From a virus, in the IMG/VR virus record IMGVR_UViG_3300006854_000039, positions 1-33,337 of that record: DNA of 33,337 nt; one strand, written 5' to 3'. Within the stretch, counting starts at the first letter, position 1. Every line of letters begins with the position of its first letter. The notes under the pieces are model-generated. The model ran no database searches and had not been told where the DNA came from. It saw only the letters and a program-made list of their open reading frames with translations. Positions 24,341 to 31,320 of this stretch are shown here, in pieces. The translations under genes were made by a program, and so were the position numbers.

Positions 24341-24802
24341 ATGAAGAAATTCATCGCAAGGTTTATCTTGATCGCGGGATGTGCGGTTTTCTGGTTTCCT
24401 TTAACCGCGTATTCCGCTGGACCGATAAATCCTTCGTATACCTATCAGGTGGCGGTAAGTTCGATAACGACGGCGGTTGTAACTGTGTCGACGACTGTTG
24501 GCACTAAAATGGACAATCCGCAGTTGTCGAATCGCGCTGTCATTGAAATCGATAATATCGATTCAACGGCGAATTTGTGGTGCTTGCCAGTAAGCAGCTC
24601 TACGCCGGTCGCATTATCGACGACATCTGGTAGAAAAATTCTCCCAGGGAGTTCGTGGATTCTCAATCTGTTTGACACTTTATACACGGTGAGTTATTCG
24701 TCAATAACGAACACGACTACAAACGTGGCTGTTACGGCGAATCTCTGGTGTATATCGGACGGCGGAGCATCTACGAAAGCTGCTGTGACCCAGGCATATT
24801 AA
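24341..24802 (+). CDS. Small exported beta-rich protein with NLWC pair
   Basis: A 153-residue protein with an N-terminal hydrophobic segment (MKKFIAR, then core to about 22) and a probable cleavage after YSA at 26. An IAGC lipobox-like match at 11-14 is probably too close to the start for a lipoprotein signal, so ordinary Sec export is favoured. The mature protein carries two similar strands, TANLWCLPVSS and TANLWCISDGG, whose cysteines could pair, and ILPGSSWILNL between them. This layout resembles small beta-sandwich proteins found with phage fibres. GGGAG lies 10 bases before ATG 24341. The function is unknown, but it is part of the exported cluster. Confidence 0.7.
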   Translation: MKKFIARFILIAGCAVFWFPLTAYSAGPINPSYTYQVAVSSITTAVVTVSTTVGTKMDNPQLSNRAVIEIDNIDSTANLWCLPVSSSTPVALSTTSGRKILPGSSWILNLFDTLYTVSYSSITNTTTNVAVTANLWCISDGGASTKAAVTQAY

Positions 24803-24803
24803 A

Positions 24804-26573
24804 ATGAAAAAATCACTTATCGCACTTCTTCTTTTTCCGTCTTTTGTTTTTGCGGATAGCAGCCTCATTGGTGGAACTGGGGGCGGGGGTAGTGCCGGTG
24901 GTGGGTCGACAAATGGATCGATCGTCGCTTCTCCGACAAATCAGGTCCCGCGATACTCTGGTGCTGGATCCACTACAACCCTTACCGGAGCCGCAAATCT
25001 CACAAATGATGGAACCACGGTGGCGGTTATTGGAAGTGGCGGCCTTACGACTACTTTTGGCGTGTCGGCCGGAAGTATTACGGTTTCCACAAACAGCACC
25101 ATCGCGGGTTCGACATTCACGTTTCAGAACAACGGGCTCTTAAAGATAGGTCAGATCAACTGGTTTGATGGGACAATACAGGTATCGAGTCCTTCCGCAA
25201 GTGGATCTAATTTACTTCCAAGCACGAATACCTGGACCGGCGGTAATACCCATACCTCATCCACAACGTTTAATGGCGCGGTTGTAATTTCTACGAGCAT
25301 CAACGCTGGCGGACAAGGAACCAGCGGTCAATTTCTGAAGTCCAATGGACCCGGCGCCGCGGTGAGCTGGGGCACGGCTTCAGGATCTGGCGATGCGGTC
25401 CTGGCTGCGACGCAGACCTTTACCGGCCAGAACAACTGGACCACGCCGGCGATCAGCACTTTCTCTTTTGGTCTAGCCGTTGGGAGTTTGACTATTACCG
25501 GCTCCGGAACTACCGGAGCGTCATGGCAAGCCAAGCAGGGGACTGGTCCTTCGAGTACGCCGCAAACCGGCTATAGCACGATGTGGGCGGATTCTTCGAG
25601 TGGGACCCTCGTATTTGTTGATGGAACCTCTGTTGCGACGACGACTGTGGTTGGGACTACAAGCACCATCACAGTGGGGAATTTTGTCAAGTATGGAGCT
25701 CTGGGGAAATTGATTGATGGCGGATCATCTTCTGGCGGAACGCCCGGAGGTTCGTCGCCTCAATGGCAATATAATCAGAGTGGTTCTTTTGCTGGTGTTG
25801 CTCCCGTAACGATCAACCAAGCAAGTATCACGCTTTCTTCTACGCATACCATTGTGCTGGCATCGGCTACTGCTGGAGGAAGCACGTACACACTTCCCGC
25901 GGCTTCTAACACAGGTCAGATTTTGCAGATCACAAAGGTCGACGCAACGACCAATACGATCACGGTAGTTTCCGCGGGAACCGATCTTATAGCGGGAACC
26001 ACCGCAACGCTTATTCTCAACGCGATTGGTCAAACAGACGAGATAACGGCTGGCGCTTCGGGATGGTGGCCGCATGGTCAAGGGCTTCAGGTTACGCCCG
26101 CAAGGATAAGCCTTCCGAATATGACGGAATCAAATGGATTCCAGGTTGGCTCGTCAAGTAGTATGCTTGCAATTCCTATTCAAATTCCAGTTCCTGTAGC
26201 CGTTACGGGATTTGCCTGGGCAGCCGGTGCAGCCAACACGGTTGCGTTTGGAATAAACGATCGGAATGGAAATGTGCTTGTCAGCACCAATGGAATTGTG
26301 CAAGCAGGAAGTGGTACTCTCCAGGCAACGTTTACGCCTAAAAATCTTCCTCCGGGGCAATATTACGTTACAGTTCTCATCAAGGAAACAACTGCTAACA
26401 CAATGGATGGTGGTAGTAATAATAACAGCGGCGGCATCCTTGGATGTAGCATCCAGCAATTTGGTGGTGCCACTACAATTCAATCTTTTACCCCGCCGAT
26501 GGCCGCGGTTTGTTCGTCTGTTCCGGCAGTTCAAGTCTTAGTTTCCGGAGGAAATTCGCAAACGTTTAAATGA
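24804..26573 (+). CDS. Exported long fibre protein, Gly/Ser/Thr-rich
   Basis: A 589-residue protein starting one base after the previous stop. The signal peptide is short and clear: MKK, IALLLFPSF, cleavage after VFA at 17. A glycine-rich linker follows at about 22-38. The body is a beta-repetitive, Thr/Ser-rich fibre: GGQGTSGQFLKSNGPGAAVSWG at about 170-191 is a motif common in phage tail fibres, and SSPQWQYNQSGSFAG and TYTLPAASNTGQILQITKVD are likewise typical. The C-terminal 160 residues form a separate domain with TESNGFQVGSSSSMLAIPI and a closing GCSIQQFGG and VCSSVP with two cysteines. It looks like a tail fibre by pattern, yet is addressed for export, which is unusual. Confidence 0.8.
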   Translation: MKKSLIALLLFPSFVFADSSLIGGTGGGGSAGGGSTNGSIVASPTNQVPRYSGAGSTTTLTGAANLTNDGTTVAVIGSGGLTTTFGVSAGSITVSTNSTIAGSTFTFQNNGLLKIGQINWFDGTIQVSSPSASGSNLLPSTNTWTGGNTHTSSTTFNGAVVISTSINAGGQGTSGQFLKSNGPGAAVSWGTASGSGDAVLAATQTFTGQNNWTTPAISTFSFGLAVGSLTITGSGTTGASWQAKQGTGPSSTPQTGYSTMWADSSSGTLVFVDGTSVATTTVVGTTSTITVGNFVKYGALGKLIDGGSSSGGTPGGSSPQWQYNQSGSFAGVAPVTINQASITLSSTHTIVLASATAGGSTYTLPAASNTGQILQITKVDATTNTITVVSAGTDLIAGTTATLILNAIGQTDEITAGASGWWPHGQGLQVTPARISLPNMTESNGFQVGSSSSMLAIPIQIPVPVAVTGFAWAAGAANTVAFGINDRNGNVLVSTNGIVQAGSGTLQATFTPKNLPPGQYYVTVLIKETTANTMDGGSNNNSGGILGCSIQQFGGATTIQSFTPPMAAVCSSVPAVQVLVSGGNSQTFK

Positions 26574-26576
26574 TCC

Positions 26577-28685
26577 ATGAAGAAACTAGCCTCAGTTTTA
26601 ATCGTTTTGCTGGCTCAATATTCATGGGCCGTTCCTCCAGTTGTTACTCCTTCCACTCCAACTGTTTATGTGAGCTCATGTACAACTCTTACCTCTAATC
26701 AAAATGTCACATTCAGCCTTACTTCCGGAAGCACCGGAACGTTAACAGGCGCAACAGCCAACACGGTGTCGTATTGCGCCCCGGGTCCCCTTGTCGCCAA
26801 AAACGTTTGGCTGGGATGCCCGCAGGGTCCCCAGGATTCCGTATATAACACGCGGATCGATGCTTTGCCTGTTCAGGTCAGCAGCACCAATTACTTGCGA
26901 GCCCAAGCAGGGAGCGCCAACATCGCACTAGAAGTCGATTTGCCGGAAAATCGTTACACTACGGCAACCGCTTCAACCAGTTTGATCTTCGCCAATTCCG
27001 GCATCAACGGATATTACAAGACCCTACCTTTCCCAGATATGCGCGTGGAGAACGGCTTTTTTACGGACTCTCAGAGAGTCGATCAGCACATCTTGGGCAT
27101 GATTACCGACACCTGTCAGGCCTCTGAACTCTACAAGCTCTATCCCATTGGCTATGTGGGCTCAGGATCTTGCTCCATATGTAATTCCGGATCAGGCGTT
27201 GTTTATCCCAATGACTACATGATGCCGCAGGGTGTGGATGCCGCCGGGATGCCGATAGCGCGCCTCGCGCTTCGGTACAGCGAATTGAGGGATTGCATTA
27301 ACTCGGGTGGCGCAAAGCCCATCAAGCACGCTCTAAGAATGACGGCTTCTATTGGCATCCTTTCTAACCACCACATCTGGCCCGCTGTAGCAGAGGCCAC
27401 TGATGGCGGACAACTTCCATTTGGAGCAAGGGGAAGATTGGTTTCTACATTCACGGTGACGGGCTCCATGGGCGCTCAGTGCATCCAGACCGCGCTTAAA
27501 AATTACGGATTTTTTTTCAATGATGGCGGCATCAACGGGCACATCCAATCGATGCAAGATGTGGTTGCCGATTCCGACACATTCGTGATGGTCACTCAGG
27601 AGCTTTTGGGGATTTCGACTCTAAAACTAAATAATGTTGATATCGTTGACGAATCAAGCCTGATGATTAATTCTCTGAGCAGCCAGGTCAACCCTACCAA
27701 TGGATTTGTAACGCCCGAAAGCTTTGCGTTTGTTATCGCCTCTAATACGGCAACGCATGAATTTTCCACGATGACTGTTATCGTGCAGCCAGTGACGATC
27801 GGAACGGCCCAGCGCACGGGCTATTCCTTTATGGCCGGGACTCCGGCGCAGCAACTTGATGTCTGGGTAAATGGTTCTACGGATACAGTGTTTACGTGTT
27901 CGATGAGCCCTACGGTTGGGAGTCTGACTTCAGGAGGTTCTTACACAGCGCCGACCTCTGTGGTATCCAGGTCCAGTACAACTGTGACCTGTTCATCACG
28001 CATGGATTCCAATACATCGGTGTCATTTCCGGTGGTGGTTTATTCCAGTAGTGCAATCCGCGAAAGGCTTAGTACGGTGACGTTCGCGGATTACGGACCA
28101 GATGTAAATGGTAACACTTGGTTTTCTGACTACTCTTCTCTCTATCGATTTCAGGGCAGCGCGAACTGTGATTTCACAGGAGATCCCTGGTCAGGCGTGA
28201 CAGATGCTGATCTCTATAAACATTGCGAGTACGTTAACAGTGGATCGGGCGATCAATACTATCGGTTCTTTGTTCCGAACGGAACATATCGGATTCAGCT
28301 TCGTTATGCCATTGGTGGCGGTAGCCCTTTCACATCTGGCACATGGCAGGAAGCCATTGACTCCCAGGGCTCAGTCTTTTCTTCCAGTCCATCTACGACT
28401 ACGCTGGCCGGAGATGGCCCCTGGACACAGCAGGGCATTACAGGAAAGTATTTTGATCTTTGCACTCTTATTCCAGGGTGCGCCCAGCAGACCCCAGCTT
28501 CTATCACGTTCAGTAAAACAGTCACAAATAATCAACTTTATTTTTCGATCCGGCATCTGGCTCCGGTTGTCGTTAGCCAACCCGCAAGCGTTTTAACCGC
28601 TTTTTCGATCGAGGCATCTACAGCTTCTTTTTCATCAGTGAATTTTGGACAACAATCAATGTTTGGAACTGGGTCATTTAAATGA
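26577..28685 (+). CDS. Exported cysteine-rich adhesin with malectin-like C-terminus
   Basis: A 702-residue protein with a signal peptide (MKK, core SVLIVLLA, cleavage after SWA at 18) and 14 cysteines. After an Ig-like stretch (20-65) comes a large domain, about 70-350, that I recognise from secreted bacterial proteins of unknown function: DSVYNTRIDALPV, then VDQHILGMITDTCQASELY, AAGMPIARLALRYSEL, KHALRMT, HHIWPA, GARGRLVSTF, ALKNYGFFFNDGG and IVDESSLM. A second Ig-like segment follows at about 410-490 (GGSYTAPTSVV). Residues about 495-690 resemble malectin-type carbohydrate-binding domains (YYRFFVPNGTYRIQLRYAI). Function is probably glycan binding at the cell surface. The gene is coupled to the next by ATGA. 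It may be of bacterial origin. Confidence 0.78.
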   Translation: MKKLASVLIVLLAQYSWAVPPVVTPSTPTVYVSSCTTLTSNQNVTFSLTSGSTGTLTGATANTVSYCAPGPLVAKNVWLGCPQGPQDSVYNTRIDALPVQVSSTNYLRAQAGSANIALEVDLPENRYTTATASTSLIFANSGINGYYKTLPFPDMRVENGFFTDSQRVDQHILGMITDTCQASELYKLYPIGYVGSGSCSICNSGSGVVYPNDYMMPQGVDAAGMPIARLALRYSELRDCINSGGAKPIKHALRMTASIGILSNHHIWPAVAEATDGGQLPFGARGRLVSTFTVTGSMGAQCIQTALKNYGFFFNDGGINGHIQSMQDVVADSDTFVMVTQELLGISTLKLNNVDIVDESSLMINSLSSQVNPTNGFVTPESFAFVIASNTATHEFSTMTVIVQPVTIGTAQRTGYSFMAGTPAQQLDVWVNGSTDTVFTCSMSPTVGSLTSGGSYTAPTSVVSRSSTTVTCSSRMDSNTSVSFPVVVYSSSAIRERLSTVTFADYGPDVNGNTWFSDYSSLYRFQGSANCDFTGDPWSGVTDADLYKHCEYVNSGSGDQYYRFFVPNGTYRIQLRYAIGGGSPFTSGTWQEAIDSQGSVFSSSPSTTTLAGDGPWTQQGITGKYFDLCTLIPGCAQQTPASITFSKTVTNNQLYFSIRHLAPVVVSQPASVLTAFSIEASTASFSSVNFGQQSMFGTGSFK

Positions 28686-29008
28686 ACGACGACCACAGAC
28701 GGCGACTCACCGATAGCGGGGTGCTGCGCTGGATACCCCTGTGGCCTGTGTTTACTGGCCTTGTCATGGCTTGCGTGGCGGTGGGGGGATACATCGCGAC
28801 CATCAAGTACATCGCCCTGGACAACAAGATGCTTCACGACGATCTGAAGAGCATCCACCAGTGGATCAACTTGAGAGAGTCCTGGGAATCCGACAAGAGC
28901 GGAATATTGGAAAAGATCGTCGCGATTCAGGAGAGCCAGGAGAAGCGCATGAAACGCTTGGAGGATCATGAAGATGAAAACCGATCCTGGTTCAAGCACA
29001 GACCGTGA
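28682..29008 (+). CDS. Membrane-anchored coiled-coil protein, lysis module
   Basis: A 108-residue protein with one membrane helix at about 20-43 (PVFTGLVMACVAVGGYIATI) and a charged coiled-coil-like C-terminal half rich in Glu, Lys and Ser. It starts on an ATG that overlaps the adhesin stop (ATGA), so it is co-translated with the exported fibre module and begins the lysis genes. The shape, cytoplasmic N-terminus, one helix and helical tail, resembles inner-membrane spanins, but no partner lipoprotein is visible on this strand. It could also be a holin accessory or a membrane anchor for an exported fibre. The family is not recognised. Confidence 0.68.
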   Translation: MNDDHRRRLTDSGVLRWIPLWPVFTGLVMACVAVGGYIATIKYIALDNKMLHDDLKSIHQWINLRESWESDKSGILEKIVAIQESQEKRMKRLEDHEDENRSWFKHRP

Positions 29009-29195
29009 CCGGAAGTGGCCGATTGATAAGTTATGCCCGAGGTGTCTGCTTATGGACATCAAGAGTCAATGTGAGGCCCAGAAGTGGTATGACGGAGCAT
29101 TTCGATTGACATGCTCGAGCGCATCCTGTTCCTGGTCGCAAGAGTCCGACGCGGACTGGAGCTTAGGACAGCCTATACGGGGTACCAAGGAATGA
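28974..29195 (+). CDS. Small cysteine-rich zinc-ribbon-like protein
   Basis: A 73-residue protein overlapping the preceding gene by 35 bases. Cysteines at 21 and 24 (CPRC) and at 33, 47 and 52 (CSSASC) suggest a zinc ribbon. An upstream in-frame ATG at 28968 is possible, but ATG 28974 has better spacing (nine bases) from GGAGG at 28960-28964. Its TGA overlaps the ATG of the peptidase gene (ATGA), which supports expression. The role is unknown; zinc ribbons in lysis modules are sometimes regulators or enzyme partners. The sequence has no signal peptide. Confidence 0.58.
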   Translation: MKTDPGSSTDRDRKWPIDKLCPRCLLMDIKSQCEAQKWYDGAFRLTCSSASCSWSQESDADWSLGQPIRGTKE

Positions 29196-29686
29196 TTGAA
29201 AACCAGAAGTTAACCGAACACTACACGCTCTACGATTTGACCCGAACCGATCATGCCGATCTCCTGGAAGCTAACCGGCATGTCACAACCGATCAGGTCA
29301 TCAAGCTAATCCAAGTCGCAGAACTCTTCGAGACGGCCTGGCAGCTCCTCAATGTGCCGATCCTGATTTCAAGCGGGTACCGGTGCCCGGCGCTCAATGC
29401 CGCCGTGGGCTCTTCGATGCGGAGCCAACATCTATTGTGTGAGGCCGGAGACGGCGTTCCCAAGGGTATGCCAGTCGATGAGGCGTTTCGCATACTCCGG
29501 GCCCGGTCCAAAGAGGGGAAGATCAGGTTCGGTCAGATGATCTGGGAGAAGCAAAACCGGGGGTATGCCAATGGTGCAGTTGAGTGGATACACCTCTCGC
29601 TCGGATTCCCGTACAGAACCTCTGAGCGTTGCGGCCAGATCCTGACCATGGTAGACGGTCATTACGATCTCGTGGAGACGGTATGA
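29192..29686 (+). CDS. Endolysin: M15-type D,D-peptidase
   Basis: A 164-residue protein that resembles M15 zinc peptidases used by phages to cut peptidoglycan cross-bridges. It begins KLTEHYTLYDLTRT (residues 6-19), typical of the family. The zinc site is visible: SGYRCPALNAAVG at 61-73, His80 in SQHLLCEAGD with Asp87, and WIHLS with His134. No signal peptide is present, so it needs a holin to reach the wall. A longer frame starts at 29111 but the extra residues overlap the zinc-ribbon gene in another frame; ATG 29192 is coupled to the upstream stop. This is the only clear wall-degrading enzyme in the window. Confidence 0.85.
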   Translation: MIENQKLTEHYTLYDLTRTDHADLLEANRHVTTDQVIKLIQVAELFETAWQLLNVPILISSGYRCPALNAAVGSSMRSQHLLCEAGDGVPKGMPVDEAFRILRARSKEGKIRFGQMIWEKQNRGYANGAVEWIHLSLGFPYRTSERCGQILTMVDGHYDLVETV

Positions 29687-29808
29687 CGGGGTTTCCGTGG
29701 ACCTGGAAGGCCCTGCGTGACTGGTTCTTGGAACCTGTGATGAAGAGACTCGACGCTATTGAAACCGATATTCAGGTGATTCGCGGCAGGGATAAACCCG
29801 ATGTTTGA
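29683..29808 (+). CDS. Small tryptophan-rich protein, lysis module
   Basis: A 41-residue frame starting on an ATG that overlaps the peptidase stop (ATGA) and ending eight bases inside the next gene. It begins MTGFPWTWKALRDWFLEPV, which looks like an amphipathic helix rich in tryptophan, and ends in a charged helix (RLDAIETDIQVI). Coupling on both sides is the chief evidence. It may be a membrane-surface peptide of the lysis set. No family is recognised. Confidence 0.55.
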   Translation: MTGFPWTWKALRDWFLEPVMKRLDAIETDIQVIRGRDKPDV

Positions 29809-30064
29809 AGAGGTGTTTCGCATTATCTTTGACCGGCGGCACATCAAGGACATCCGGATCTGGGTGCTTATTATCCTGGTCATGGCCGAGGTCGCGTCGT
29901 TCTGGTGCTATGACAAGTACCGCTTGCAGCCCGTTCTGGACCGCCAGGAGCGCCAGGGCCTCAGAATCAGGCAGATCATTAAAGTAGGCCGGTTTCGAGA
30001 GAAAATCGACGCACTAAGACCAGAGGACACGCCACGCCGTGAACATCGTTCACCGCTGGATTGA
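29801..30064 (+). CDS. Small membrane protein, spanin- or holin-like
   Basis: An 87-residue protein with one strong membrane segment at about 18-36 (DIRIWVLIILVMAEVASFW) and a long basic, helical C-terminus with several Arg and Gln (QERQGLRIRQIIKVGRF). The N-terminus before the helix is charged (FRIIFDRRHIK). The overall shape fits an inner-membrane spanin or an auxiliary holin, but neither can be proven. It lies between the peptidase and the predicted holin, and overlaps the small gene before it by eight bases. Confidence 0.65.
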   Translation: MFEEVFRIIFDRRHIKDIRIWVLIILVMAEVASFWCYDKYRLQPVLDRQERQGLRIRQIIKVGRFREKIDALRPEDTPRREHRSPLD

Positions 30065-30083
30065 GGAATGGAGGGTACTTCGT

Positions 30084-30338
30084 ATGTTAGGCAAGATCGT
30101 GGACTTCTTCGACGGTAAGAAACAAATGATCGCTTCCGCCGGTGCGGCACTAGTCGCGACCGGAACGATCTGCATCAACTTCTCACAGCAGGGCATGGGA
30201 TATCTACTGCACCTGGCGAGTACGCCAGAATTCACGGCGGCAAGCATCGGGTGGGTGGGATTCTTCAATGCCCTGAAAGGCGAGAAGATCAGAAACGAAA
30301 TCGCGGCGGCAACCCCGCCAAAGGAGATCAATCAATGA
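30084..30338 (+). CDS. Holin candidate with two membrane segments
   Basis: An 84-residue protein. The opening KIVDFFDGKKQMIASAGAAL resembles the FLDGKKTYIGA pattern of many small phage membrane proteins found in lysis cassettes. Two hydrophobic segments lie at about 17-34 and 46-63. A charged tail follows, ending KEINQ. This is the shape of a small holin that would let the peptidase out. A GTG at 30039 could extend it by 15 residues, but ATG 30084 has GGAGGG at 30070-30075 at good spacing. The stop overlaps the next ATG (ATGA). Confidence 0.65.
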   Translation: MLGKIVDFFDGKKQMIASAGAALVATGTICINFSQQGMGYLLHLASTPEFTAASIGWVGFFNALKGEKIRNEIAAATPPKEINQ

Positions 30339-30859
30339 AACTTCGGAGCCCGTTGTTCGTTATCATCGTTGCTGTCATGGCGCTGTTCGCCATTGTCATG
30401 GAAGCCAGTCAGGCTCATGCACAACCTCTGGTATGGCAGACAGAGTATGGAACGTTTAACTTCAACCTTGCCACCACTGAGACAGGTCTAGGCTATGACG
30501 CGATCAATAAAAAGACCGTCGCCATCGCTTCGGTGCCTGTCTATACGTTGCCGCACGACATCCTGGCGCTTCAGTTCGGCGTTGATGGAGCATGGCCCAC
30601 TGGTCCAGCGAACCTGATCGAACCCTATGTCGCGGCCGGCCACGACATTCTGAGAGAGATTCCAGTGTTTGCGGATTACAAAAGCGCACATCTGAATGTC
30701 TTTGGGCGACTGGATACCACTAACGGAAGGCCTGGGGTCGGTATTTCTGGGACCTATGCTTTTGGTGGGACTGTTGAGCCTGAACAACCTTTGGCTTCGG
30801 CAGCGCCTGTCATGTCGATAACATCGCGCTTGAGTCTGATTCAGGGTTCATATATCTAA
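30335..30859 (+). CDS. Exported beta-strand-rich protein, possible outer-membrane protein
   Basis: A 174-residue protein with a long signal peptide: MKLRS, a core of about 18 hydrophobic residues, cleavage after AHA at 29. The mature part alternates polar and hydrophobic residues (EYGTFNFNLATTETGLGYD, then ALQFGVDGAWP and LNVFGRLDTTNG, then GVGISGTYAFGG), like a small beta-barrel. An AAGGAG site lies at 30320-30325. Longer frames starting upstream are out of place. It ends three bases into a leftward gene, stop to stop. It could alter the host surface, for example block superinfection, but that is inference. A late position after the lysis genes fits an accessory gene. Confidence 0.66.
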   Translation: MKLRSPLFVIIVAVMALFAIVMEASQAHAQPLVWQTEYGTFNFNLATTETGLGYDAINKKTVAIASVPVYTLPHDILALQFGVDGAWPTGPANLIEPYVAAGHDILREIPVFADYKSAHLNVFGRLDTTNGRPGVGISGTYAFGGTVEPEQPLASAAPVMSITSRLSLIQGSYI

Positions 30860-31302
30860 TCAGCCTTAAACCGTTCATCTAATACTCTTTGAATATCGCA
30901 TCGCCTACGGATGCGTGATTTTGAGAAAAGAATCCGCTTCTTTTTTCGACGAGGTGGTTTATAGTCTTTTCTTAATTCCAGTGGACCAAGGAGAGAGGAA
31001 TATTTTTTAGGTTTCGATTTCACTTGATACACCCCACTGATCCACGATTCCAAAAGCGCCGAGAAGCCTGTTATCGGGACGCCAGTACCGATTCTTATAT
31101 TTTTTCCACCATATCCTGAACTCTTTTGAGTCTTTGTGGGAATTTGGTCGGCGTGGTCTTTTTTGTTTCTTTTTTTTTGGTCTAAACCATGGTGCAGACA
31201 TACGACAAGATTACTCCCTCCGTCGACGACTTTTACTATAGCGTTGGCCCTGATCGGTTGCTCGGCGCCTTCCACCGATAGTTCGCGGCTTTCTACTGCC
31301 AC
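30856..31302 (-). CDS. Hypothetical leftward gene, possibly two overlapping small genes
   Basis: A 148-residue frame from GTG 31302, 18 bases after the Acb2-like stop. Its C-terminal third is strongly basic (KPPRRKKKRILFSKSR) and looks coding. Its N-terminal two thirds are less convincing. Another frame on the same strand, 31007-31201 (ATG start, 64 residues, with KEFRIWWKKYKNRYWRPDNR), looks at least as good. The true arrangement may be that 64-residue gene followed by a basic small gene starting near 31030, or a frameshift joined protein. No family is recognised. The frame meets the rightward gene stop to stop, so this is the convergent end of both operons. Confidence 0.4.
   Translation of the reverse strand: MAVESRELSVEGAEQPIRANAIVKVVDGGSNLVVCLHHGLDQKKRNKKDHADQIPTKTQKSSGYGGKNIRIGTGVPITGFSALLESWISGVYQVKSKPKKYSSLLGPLELRKDYKPPRRKKKRILFSKSRIRRRCDIQRVLDERFKAD
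31007..31201 (-). CDS. Alternative small basic protein in a second leftward frame
   Basis: A 64-residue frame from ATG 31201, inside the 148-residue frame. It has an N-terminal lysine/arginine block and then an aromatic-rich part (EFRIWWKKYKNRYW, LLGAFGIVDQWG) of the kind seen in real small phage proteins. A GGAGGG site lies about 14 bases upstream, which is far. Only one of the two overlapping frames may be used over this stretch. Listed separately so that it is not lost. Confidence 0.4.
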   Translation of the reverse strand: MSAPWFRPKKKKQKRPRRPNSHKDSKEFRIWWKKYKNRYWRPDNRLLGAFGIVDQWGVSSEIET

Positions 31303-31320
31303 TGCCGCAGGGCCAAACCT

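Noticed and set aside
24341-24385. Lipoprotein signal in the 153-residue exported protein (IAGC at residues 11-14).
   Set aside because: The cysteine comes too early and is followed by more hydrophobic residues and a normal YSA cleavage site, so ordinary Sec export is more likely.
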